Part shown: positions 55,415-64,000 of the stretch, in pieces | Numbering within the stretch: the first letter of the stretch is position 1 | Layout of the letters: the number at the start of each line of letters is the position of its first letter | Assembly: GCA_002964805.2 (NCBI GenBank) | Contig: PUDQ02000014.1 | Coordinates: forward strand, 806,001 to 870,000 | Source of the DNA: Trametes villosa | Lineage: Eukaryota; Basidiomycota; Agaricomycetes; Polyporales; Polyporaceae | Length of the DNA: 64,000 bases | Direction of reading: 5' to 3' | Notes under the pieces: model-generated | Databases searched by the model: none | The model's input: only the letters and a program-made list of their open reading frames with translations | What the model was told of the DNA's origin: nothing | Translations under genes and position numbers: made by a program

Positions 55415-55678
55415 CGTCGGACGCGTTGTCCCCGCTCCGGCAACACACTGGACGTGTCATACGCGTGCAGTACGCGTCGGTGGCGCGCATCGGACGCGTC
55501 GCGTCGGCTTTGGACGCGTCGGACACGGTCAAGACGCGTCGAGTCGGCGTTGCATGCGTCGGACACGCGTAGGACGCGTCGGACACGCGTACGGCGCGTC
55601 GGACACGCGTACGGCGCGTCGGACACGCGTTCGGCGCGTCGGACACGCGCAGGGCGCGTCGGGCTTAGCCAAGACGCG
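55415..55678 (+). repeat. ACGCGT-rich ~20-bp array
   Basis: About a dozen ACGCGT palindromes lie in ~260 bp. The right part is a tandem unit GGCGCGTCGGACACGCGTAC of 20 bp repeated about four times. It lies just upstream of the gene at 55938. Confidence 0.8.
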
Positions 55679-55937
55679 TCTCATTAAGCCACAACGCCAC
55701 AATAGGGACTATGCTTGGCCTGGCTAGCCAGGGCGTGTATTGTCCAGGCTTGCGGAGCATAGTGCGGGCCACCTCCATTGTGCGGAGCACAAGTTCAACG
55801 AACCACAGCGACCCTGCAAACCAACCTCTCCCACCTCAACATCCCGCCCATTCCTACAACTTGCCGCAGCCCACCGCAACCACAACGCTCCTCGTCCACC
55901 CCCACTCAGTTCTAACCCCCACTGTCGCACCTCCACG

Positions 55938-58590
55938 ATGCCGAACTCGCGCTCAAGCGGAGAACCGTCCGCCGCTACAGGCAAGCAGCCACCGCGCAAC
56001 GACGCTGACCACCACTCCGACTCGGAAGAATCTGTCGCCCCAATTCCGCCCAAACGCCTCCACAAGCGCAGCGTCACCGTAGTCGAATCCGATGCTGAAG
56101 ACGACCCTCCTACCCCTCCCCCTAAGCCCTCGGAGGCGTCTAAGAAACCGAAGAAGACTCGCGGCAAAGGCAAGGCGAAGTTCGTCGAGCCGCTCTCCGA
56201 CGACGGCGAGGGCGACAATCAGGGCAAGAAGGGCCGGGCTACCCGACTGGAATGGAAGTCGTACCCGCTGGCGCAGCGCTACATGTTCAGGACCCTGCCC
56301 GAATGGCGGTCACGCCCGGACGAGGGCGTGAACAGCCGGACTGAGTACGCGAAGGACGTCGGCAAGTACGTGTCGAAGAACTTCACCTTCCCGAAACACA
56401 AGGCCGAGGACATCTGCAATGTATGTGGCTAACTGCTGCGATTGCTCACGTACTAATCCTAGTTACAGGCTGTCATGAACTGGTACTCAAACCACAAGTA
56501 CGACAAGGTCAATCTCGACGACCTCGTTTCCGACGAGGAGAAGCCGGCGCCAAAGACCACCACCCTCCTGGCAAACATGAAGGCCCGCGCCGCATCTGCT
56601 CAGTCGCTCTGGGCGAAGGCCAACCACGAGCTCGTCGAGAAGGCTCGAGGCGGAGGCGACATAGGCAAGCGGCAGCGGGTCGTGGCGGAGCTGTTTGCAG
56701 CTTTGCCCGCCGAGGAGCAGGAGCTCTGGAAGGCTAGAGCAAAGGAGGAGAAGGAAGCCCGCGCGAACAACCCGGATCAGTGTTTTGAGTACGCCCCCGT
56801 CGATTGTATCCCATGCGTTAACTCACAGCTTGTACCAGGAACCAAGAAGGCTTCGCCGTGCCGCTCGCGGCGAGCTTGCATGCGTTCAGCGGCATGGGGC
56901 CGGAGCAAATCGGCAACGTCATCTTCAGCGTGCAGTATGGTTTCCGATCTCGCGACGGCCAGATCCAGCTCAACGAGTGGGTATCTCTAGTCACTGCTCG
57001 AATCTCGCCACTGATATGTTCGAACAGATTTTGCACTGGGAAGCCCGTGGATGGCGTCGCCTTCGTCAACTACGAAGGCGGCGCGCCTGCTTCGGAAAAG
57101 GATCGTTGGGTATCATATCTTTGTCGGGCACTCCGTAAGTTATACACGCCGAAGCATACTGCTCTATGCTGACCACACTATCCAGCCCCTAACCCCCAGC
57201 GCCGCGACACCCGACTCGAGTACGATCCAACCGGGAGGCCTCTCCTGCCGGCTTGGAACAACGACTGGAACCGCTCGCAGGCCGCGACCATCCTCACAGT
57301 GTATCTTGAGGCCATGTGGGGTAAGTATCAAGCGTGTTTACCTACACATTGATACTGATTGTGCTTCCTAGCGCATGCTCACGGGGGTGACGTGCCGCAT
57401 ACCCTCAATCTCTCTGATGCTTCGGAGCACCTACCAGTGGACTGGCACGACGTCAAGGATCCAGCAAGTCTCAATATCGCTCGCATTGTGGCCGTGCACG
57501 CGCACATCCATGACGCTCAAGATTCCGACCGTCCTTTCGCATTTCAGCCCAAGGCGCGTGTACAGGAAACGCCTGCGCCTACCCCGTCGACACCCAGCCT
57601 CAGGCGCGTCACAACTTTCGTCTCCCCGGCACTCACAAGTCGCAGTGCGACCCCCCGCCAAGCTCTGTCAGAGCGTCATGAGCCGTCCTTGGCCACCATT
57701 CCTGAGCACCTTGACGAGGTTGCTGCGGCTTCCCGTAGGCTCCGATCTGCATCGCCGCCGGCACCTTCCGCGCGGTTCCTCGACCTGCCTCCTATCGCCA
57801 GCCTCGCCGCGCACGCGGGTTCTGAGCTCAGCACTCGACAGAGCTCTGAGCTCAGGGAGGACACCGTCGAAGCGCAGGTAGACGGGCTTCACGAGGAACA
57901 GGTGGCGCAGACCGTGCATGCGGGGGGTGAGATGCAGATGGAGGGCGCCGAAGACGCTATGGAGGGCGGAGAGGATGCAGGCCAGGGGAGCGACGGAGGC
58001 ATGGGAGACGGCAACGAGCACAAGGAGCAGGACGTGGACAAGGACGAGGACGAGGACAAGGTCGGGGAGAAGGACAAGGAGGAGGATGAGGACGAGGACA
58101 AGGAGGACAAGGAGGAGGACAAGGAGAAGGACGAGCAGAAGGACGAGGAGGACGAGGATGAGGACAAGGAGAAGGACGAGGAGGAGGACGAGGAGGAGGA
58201 CGAGGAGGAGGACGAGGAGGACGAGGAGGACGAGGCCACTTCGGCCCGTGTCCCTGCCAAGCGCAAACGGAGGGGTACGTTCGGAGCCCGCCGTCGCAAG
58301 AACAAGAAGGCTCGCGGCGATACGTCCGCCCCAGCGGACGGAGGGGAGAGTGACGGGAAGAATGAACACGTCCCTACGACGCGACGCCGGCAGGGGACAA
58401 AGACTCAGAAGGAAGCTACCGCTAGGTATCTTTCTACCTCTCTTTGAACTCGCGATCGCCAGGCTGAACTCTGAACAGACAGCGCCCCCAGACGCGGGGA
58501 AGGCCCAGCACGGCGTCTTCGGCTCGCAGCACTCGTTCGCAAGCAAACAGCGACCAACGCCAGACGCGTAACCAGGGCAAGGGTAAAGGG
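55938..58590 (+). CDS. Agaricomycete-specific multicopy protein with long acidic tract
   Basis: ATG at 55938 (MPNSRSSGEPSAATGKQPPR). A basic and acidic disordered start, then YPLAQRYMFRTLPEWRSRPD, KDVGKYVSKNFTFPKHKAED, an intron (56421-56467), MNWYSNHKYDKVNLDDLVSD, AEEQELWKARAKEEKEARAN, an intron, EGFAVPLAASLHAFSGMGPE, GNVIFSVQYGFRSRDGQIQL, an intron, VDGVAFVNYEGGAPASEKDR, an intron, RRDTRLEYDPTGRPLLPAWN with ATILTVYLEAMW, an intron, SASEHLPVDWHDVKD-like text, and the acidic tract (58035-58235). A basic Lys/Arg/Gly tail near 58590 probably ends it after a last intron. Many copies exist in mushroom genomes; function unknown. No stop or frameshift was noticed. Confidence 0.6.
58035..58235 (+). 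repeat. GAG/GAC trinucleotide tract coding Asp/Glu/Lys
   Basis: About 200 bp of GAC, GAG, AAG and GAT codons encode an almost purely Asp/Glu/Lys segment in the gene at 55938-58590. On the other strand it mimics a Leu/Val-rich membrane protein. Confidence 0.9.
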
Positions 58591-58625
58591 AGAGCATAGG
58601 GTGTACTAGTAGTGTCCTTTGCGAG

Positions 58626-58965
58626 AAGCAGAAATAATGTACCATTATGACCGATTATCGCCATCTCTTCAGTCCGACTGTGAGCTCCATTATGGACAAT
58701 CACGAGCTATCATGTCGATTGGACCCCAGGTTGGGGTCTATAGCTGACACGGGAGTCATTCGTTACATTCATTATAATTGCCTATGATGACCTCAACAGT
58801 GAGTCGGTGTGATCAGGTGTACTCCCCTGTACAGTGTGCGATAATAGTCTATAATGGGGGTGTACATGAACCCCACACCATTGCACTAATCCAGCTCAAT
58901 TACCCACATGGACGTTGTAATGGGAGATTTGCATTAAGTAATGGAAGTCAATAATGAATATAAAA
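58626..58965 (-). repeat. A/T-rich dispersed repeat, copy 2
   Basis: Reverse-oriented relative of 37408-37705: same CCATTA.TTAATGCAAATC block and CCATTAT/ATAATGG words. As with copy 1, it abuts an ORF end (gene at 55938-58590) and here also the start of the ORF at 58954. Confidence 0.6.
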
Positions 58966-59392
58966 AAGTCTTGTGCAGTCACGCCTGCGCCCGCATCTGC
59001 CGCGTTGCGTAACGCCGGTACGACCGATGGACAGGCATCCGCCGGTGTTACTGTGTCACAGGCGGAGGAAGCACCCCCCTTTGTCATGATAGGGGGCGGG
59101 AAGGTCATCGCATGGGACCCGCGCCGTGAGTTTTGGTACTCAGCTCCGCGCGCGCGCACTAACCTATGTATTACCAGTGGAACACATCGAGCCGCGCGAT
59201 CCCCGACACGGCCGTAGCTGGTATGTAGTCATCGCAGGGCTGCGCGTGGGCATCTGGAAGTCTTGGCTATCCATGGAGGGCTACGTAGACGTGAAAGGCA
59301 GGCGTTTCCAGAAGTACGAGACGCGGGAGGAGGCCGAGAAAGAGTACTACGATGCGAAGCGCGACGGTCGTGTCCGGCTCCTTATTAGATAG
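58954..59392 (+). CDS. Small protein with RNase H1 N-terminal (viroplasmin-like) domain
   Basis: ATG at 58954, which falls at the edge of the A/T-rich repeat, so the natural start may be lost. A low-complexity N-terminus ends GGGKVIAWDPR. An intron (59126-59178; GTGAGT ... CACTAAC ... CCAG) leads to HIEPRDPRHGR and the domain: WYVVIAGLRVGIWKSWLSME, then RRFQKYETREEAEKEYYDAK, stop 59392. The pattern Tyr-Val-Val ... Gly-Ile-Trp ... Phe-x-Lys-(Y/F)-x-T-x-E-E-A is that of the RNase H1 N-terminal hybrid-binding domain, which binds RNA/DNA hybrids or dsRNA. No RNase H catalytic domain follows. Stand-alone copies are common in mushroom genomes. Confidence 0.7.
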
Positions 59393-59996
59393 TGTCGTCT
59401 ATGTATATTTGTGAGGCTGTCTTAGTGACACAAATGCTGCGGTGTTCTGTTTGGTAATCCTGAGTCTATAAGTTGTATTCTCCACTGCTGTAATGAGTGT
59501 GCTACATTTTCGCAGGGAGCCGCCTCTACATGCAGCCCCGGATGTCGTTCACGCGCCACAAGCGGGCGTCGGATGTCATTCACGCGGCCGCACCGCTGCT
59601 CGAGAAATATTCATGGCACTCGTAGCTGTTTCTGAGAGTCGCGCGAGATCGAGTGCGGGGAGCACCCGCCATAGAGAGGAGTAGACGCAGTGCGCAACTC
59701 ATGAGAGCTGTAGCGGGTGGCGTGCGGCGCACTCACACTCGGCCCTACGCCTTCAGGCCTTCGACAGCGCCTGGCCCCCTATTCCCTAAGGATACACACT
59801 GTCAAGCATGATCAGCACGAAAATGTTTGCTAGAGTAGATATGTATGTACTTTGATGAGTGGGGTACAGGGGCACACACGCGAAGCCAGTGTACTGAGCG
59901 GCATGAGTAGCTGCAGTACGAACCGCACTGCACCTCAAACAAGCGCCCTACGGCGACCTCGAGTCCACCACCTCCTCGACACGTCGCTTGGACACC
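59393..59996. other. Intergenic stretch before KDZ 2
   Basis: No coding sign. Two near-identical words, GGATGTCGTTCACGCG and GGATGTCATTCACGCG, are at 59539 and 59570. TATGTATGTA near 59840 could be part of a promoter. Confidence 0.4.
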
Positions 59997-62900
59997 ATGC
60001 CCGCCGGCTCCGCGCAGGTTCCGAAGAAGCGTACTGGGTCTGCTCCTTCGGACAAGAAGGGAGCTAAGAAAGCGCGCTTCAAAACAATCCCGACTCCCGC
60101 TAATGCAGCAGCAAGTGGTGAACGCGCTGAATCCGTAGAGACCGCCGCTGCGTCAGTCCGCGAAGTGACGGTCCACAACTTCCACTACCGACCTTCGGCA
60201 GGCGGCAGACTCAATCATCGCGCAACCCGCAGGAACGTATCGCCGCACCCTGCGGAGGCTATATTTTCCAAAACTATGAACTTGCCGCCTGCGGACGACC
60301 TCGTAGACTCCTCGCGCTCACTACTAGACACATTCCCGGCCGAAGTCAGTACGCCCTCCGCCAGCAACAACCCCATGAACAAGAAAAAGCGCGTCCGCTC
60401 TGATTTGAAAGCAGCGGTCAGTCTCGCGTTCCTTTGCGCTGATATGTATGCGTGCTCACTGAACCTGATGCTCCAGAACAAAGTTCGAGAGTGGTTGCCC
60501 TTCCGAACAGAGTTCCTCGACGAGCTTCTGCGTTTCGAGGGATGCGAGGTCGCAATCGAGGACGGCGCTCTTCCTTGCACGCGATGTGCTACGCCGGGTG
60601 CAACACTACGATGTACGGACTGCTTCACGCGCAGTTCGATCTACTGTCAGGACTGCATCGTCGCGTGCCACCAGACACATCACCCACTCCACCGAATCCA
60701 GGTGCGCTCGCTGCGTACCACAAACTCATCGCGTACTGACACCTAGCAGTTGTGGGAAGGCAGCAGGTTCGTTCGGAAGACCTTGCGGGAGCTGGGCGCA
60801 GTCATCCAACTCGGACACGAGGACGGCACATGTGCAAGCCCCGCCGAAGGCACCCGTCGTATCGTAGTTGCGGACGTCAACGGTGTACAGCCAGTTGAAG
60901 TCCGTTTCTGCGAGTGCATCGACGACAGCGGCGACTTCGCGCGGGAATGGGCACAGCTGCTTCGGAAGGGCTGGTTCCCAGCTACGACGAACCGGCCCAC
61001 GACCGCGTTTACCTTTCAGCTCCTTGATACGTTTCAGGAGCTGAACTTCCAGGGTAAAACAAACCTGTACGACTTCTGGAAGACGATCGAGAAGTTGACT
61101 GACAACTCCGGCGCCGCAACGTTTGTCCGTTAGCTTCACTCACTAGCATTGAACTCTCATAGCTAACATGCTGTCTAGAATCGCTACAAGCAGCTGTCCC
61201 ACGTCATGCGTCTATGGCGACACCTGACCATGCTCAAGCGTTTCGGGCGCGCCCACGATCCGAGCGGCCCTGACAGCCTACAACCCGGCGAACTCGCCCT
61301 GGAGTGCGCGGCTTGTCCACATCCGGGCAAGAACCTGCCAGCTGATTGGGCCGATGCGCCGCCTGACGTCAAGTATGCTTCCTATAATCATATCCCGTGC
61401 GCGATACTGATCAGAGCTTTCCAGATGGCTGTACACGCTGTTTCTAATGATAGACGTTAACTTCCGCGCGCGGTGCAAGGACCGGAAGCTCGATGACTGC
61501 GAGCTGGCGTCGGGCGCATCGTACTACGTAGAGGAATTGAAATACCTCGCCCACGTCGCAGCGTGCGCAAATCGCAAGGAGGTAGGCTTCCCGCAGGGAC
61601 TTACGCGCGACGCCGTGCTCATCCCGGCTTTAGGAGAACACTTGCTCGGCCGAGCATAACACCATTACGAAAGCTCACTTACGCCGTGAGGGCTATGTCG
61701 CTTCCGGCATTGGCGCCGTGCTGTGCGCGCGGCATGCGCTCGTCCGGAAGAACGGTGCCGGCGATCTTCAGCTTGGCGAAAGGTTGGTTTACTTTCCATC
61801 GATTGCGAGCTGTTCTAATTGTGGCTCATTAGACAGGCCAATATGGACTACCTGGTATTCTCAACCGTGGTAGGCATCATCTTAAGCCTCCTGTTCTCAT
61901 ATGACATCGCCTGTCAATGGTACAAGCACCTGTTCAAGCGGATGATCGAGGACTTCCCGCCGGCGATGCATCTCGACCGATCTTGAATCGACGAGATCCG
62001 ATTCGCTATTCCCAAGAAGCACTTCCGCGTCCACGGCCCGAACCACTCACAGTTCTCCCTCAACTTCCTCCCTCGCGTTGGACGCACTTACGGTGAGGGT
62101 ATCGAGACTCAATGGGGTGTTCTGAACCCCCTCGCCCTCAGTACACGCGAAATGAGTCCGGGAACCCGGCACGAGGTCTTCAATGACCATTGGGGCGCCT
62201 GGAACTGGCAGAAGACGGTGGGATTCGGTGAGTATAGCCATCTCCGCCTTCCGGTGCCTGTCCTGATCTGGGCGCGATCGCAGGCGACTTCCTTTTGCAT
62301 GCACTCGAAGTGGCGCGCATCATGCGCGTCCATCAACGTCGAGCCTTCTCCGACTATTCCGCGACGTTCGAGCCAGCTGTCGTTAGCCAATGGGAAGCCA
62401 TGGTTCAAGCCTGGGAGCGCGATACGAAGAATCCAGACCCCTATCAGGAGCCGGCTGCTTGTGAGTAGTGATGCTCACTGCGTCATTGGTGCCCGGCTGA
62501 CGTTCGCCTTACAGCCATTTCGTACGCGACCGCGAAGAAACGGCTCCATGAAGAGGAGGCCCTCGAAGCGCGACGGGGCGAGTTTCCGGACCACGAGGTC
62601 ACACCGGGCGTGCTGTTGCAGCTCGGACTAGAGATTGAAGATCAACAGTACGTATTGGCTTGGCAGGAGTTGTTCAAGCAGCCCGTGGCTATCGGACTAA
62701 CTTGCTCTTGCAGGCGAGCACTCCGCGCTCGCGTGGTATCAGGCACACGCGTTTCGGAACTCGCCGGACAGCAAGAGAAACGCAATGTTCTCGCGCGGCG
62801 CATCGATTCATGGCAGCTTACGCAAGACGTCCACATGCCGATGGTCGCCGCGCTGCGTACTGCGGCTTCCCCGACATCCTCCCCATCCACCTCCGCCATA

Positions 62901-63847
62901 CCCAAAGCCGAGGACGTCAAGCTCTGGCTCCCCTCTGAGCTGCCACCCTCCCTCCTCGCTCTACAGTCTCTTAGTGGCTTGCGCCGCAAGGAGGCACACC
63001 TCCGGCGTGCACAACTCTCGGACAGCCTAGACGACGTTCGGCGTCTCCGGCGCGTCTTGGCGGCCATCGCAGACTACAACAAGACCAACGTTGCGGGTAC
63101 GGGTCAGCGCGTAACGACCCGCATGCAAGATCTTTACGCGCGATTCCGTTCCAAAGAACGTCGCGCCGTCAACCGTTACCGAGCCGCGCGGGACGCCATG
63201 CAGGTCCTGGAGCCCGACGGCGACTGGTCCTCTACATACCGGCCCCTGCGCGACGAGGATCTCCGCGGCCCGCGCAAGCAGGACAACGATCTCGACGGTC
63301 CTGCGATCGCGAGCGAGGGTCGCTATCAAGTCAGCTGGATCTGGCTGACGCCGGGCGCGAACAGGACCACGGACGACGCGACGCGGCCCGCATCTGCGGA
63401 CGAGTTTTCGACTAGCATGCGCGCGGAGTGGGCGCGCATCGCTGGGAGGAAGAGGAGAAGCTCCTGTTGGAGGAGATGCGCCGCGTCATTGCGTACTGCG
63501 AATGGCGCGCGACGTGGTGGCGCACGCAGGCGGGGCGTCGGGATGCGGTGAGTGCCCAATTGGCGCGGGGCCTCAATGTCTATGCAAACAAGCAGGCGGC
63601 CGTCTTCGACGGCCTCGCCAGACGGTGCGCCTCGTGTTGGTACTCGTTCCTCAAGACTCTTGGACCCGTGCCCGTGTGGATCCAGCCTTACGAAGCTTGG
63701 GCGACACCCTACCGTCCTCGCCGCTCGCTTTCCCGGGTCCTCAGTACCGGCGTCGCCCGCGAGACGGCCAATGATGCTGACGGAGAGGACAGCGGCGAAT
63801 CCTCTTCGGATAAGTCGGACGATGACGAGTCGGGGCTGGACACTTGA
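59997..63847 (+). pseudogene. KDZ-family transposase 2 with CxC2-type Cys cluster
   Basis: ATG at 59997 (MPAGSAQVPKKRTGSAPSDK; 59988 is TTG). An in-frame 60-nt intron near 60420-60478 precedes FRTEFLDELLRFEGCEVAIE and the CxC2-like cluster (LPCTRCATPGATLRCTDC ... CQDCIVACHQTHHPLHRIQ), which may bind zinc. Then VRKTLRELGAVIQLGHED, AACPHPGKNLPADWADAPPD, and across an intron WLYTLFLMIDVNFRARCKDR (catalytic Asp region). LFSYDIACQWYKHLFKRM comes next, TGA at 61984-61986 (CGA in the ancestor?), then FAIPKKHFRVHGPNHSQF, GEGIETQWGVLNPLALSTRE (conserved Glu), and a coiled C-terminal part. The frame changes near 63430 before HRWEEEEKLLLEEMRRVIAY, ending at 63847. Two breaks make it inactive as read. 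Confidence 0.88.
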
Positions 63848-64000
63848 TAGTACATGTATCTAGTTGTTATATACTCCGAGATGCCATACCTACACTAGTT
63901 GTTCATACATGCTCGCCCGCTGATAGGATGCTCCCCATGCTTGAGTATTAGCCGCCGGCGCCGTGTATAGGCGCTTGCGCGCATCACGAAGGCTGTGCAA
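63848..64000. other. Downstream of KDZ 2
   Basis: No gene or repeat recognised; the end of the KDZ 2 element, if it has inverted termini, was not found. Confidence 0.4.

Noticed and set aside
57668..58645. Minus-strand 325-codon ORF with long Leu/Val runs resembling a membrane protein
   Set aside because: It is the complement of the GAG/GAC tract coding the acidic region of the plus-strand gene.

Overview
The window is a transposon island from a filamentous fungus, almost certainly an agaricomycete (mushroom-forming basidiomycete). It is GC-rich and has no ordinary housekeeping gene. Coding regions are cut by many introns of about 38-60 nt with GTRNGT donors and CTAAC/CTGAC branch points. 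It carries Kyakuja-Dileera-Zisupton (KDZ) transposases with Cys clusters, Ty3/gypsy and hAT elements, and several unnamed protein families that are highly repeated in agaricomycete genomes. Exon limits are read by eye and are approximate.

Layout. 1-4130: minus-strand Ty3/gypsy element A (gag, protease, start of reverse transcriptase, LTR), cut by the window edge and inserted into plus-strand gypsy element B (pol 4131-7336, frameshifted; candidate LTR near 8.0-8.3 kb). 8344-8607 plus 16573-18358: one minus-strand gene of unknown function, split by hAT element 1 (8608-16564; terminal inverted repeat TAGGGTGTTGCA; 8-bp target duplication GGGACCAT). 18751-26227: two minus-strand genes of agaricomycete-specific families. 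28.4-33.7 kb: repeats, half of a foldback element and another lineage-specific gene. 34.0-36.7 kb: a lineage-specific gene. 37.7-41.6 kb: KDZ transposase 1. 42022-50370: hAT element 2 (8-bp duplication GCAGGGAG), sitting in the last codons of the minus-strand gene 50361-52468. 53.9-59.4 kb: three plus-strand genes, one with SUMO-interaction-like motifs and one with an RNase H1 N-terminal domain. 60.0-63.8 kb: KDZ transposase 2.

The most unusual content is a set of four foldback elements: 13090-15907, 43319-46410, 19230-21844, and a half copy from 29148. Each full copy has two inverted arms of about 0.9-1.0 kb, full of smaller hairpins, around a non-coding centre. They share a terminal motif close to CAGCAGCTGTKGTAG. 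Two copies are inserted in different ORFs of the two hAT elements, each with a perfect 7-bp target duplication (GGAAGCG, GCCCTCG). Removing element plus one duplication restores a reading frame that aligns with the sister hAT copy, so these limits are firm. The arms agree within a copy better than between copies, which suggests homogenisation.

The insertion order can be read: gene, then hAT, then foldback; gypsy B, then gypsy A. Most genes are damaged by in-frame TGA or TAG codons (several explained by a single CGA-to-TGA change), frameshifts, deletions or insertions. The two KDZ genes and the hAT transposases are probably inactive as they stand, but hAT 2 and foldback copy 1 look young.
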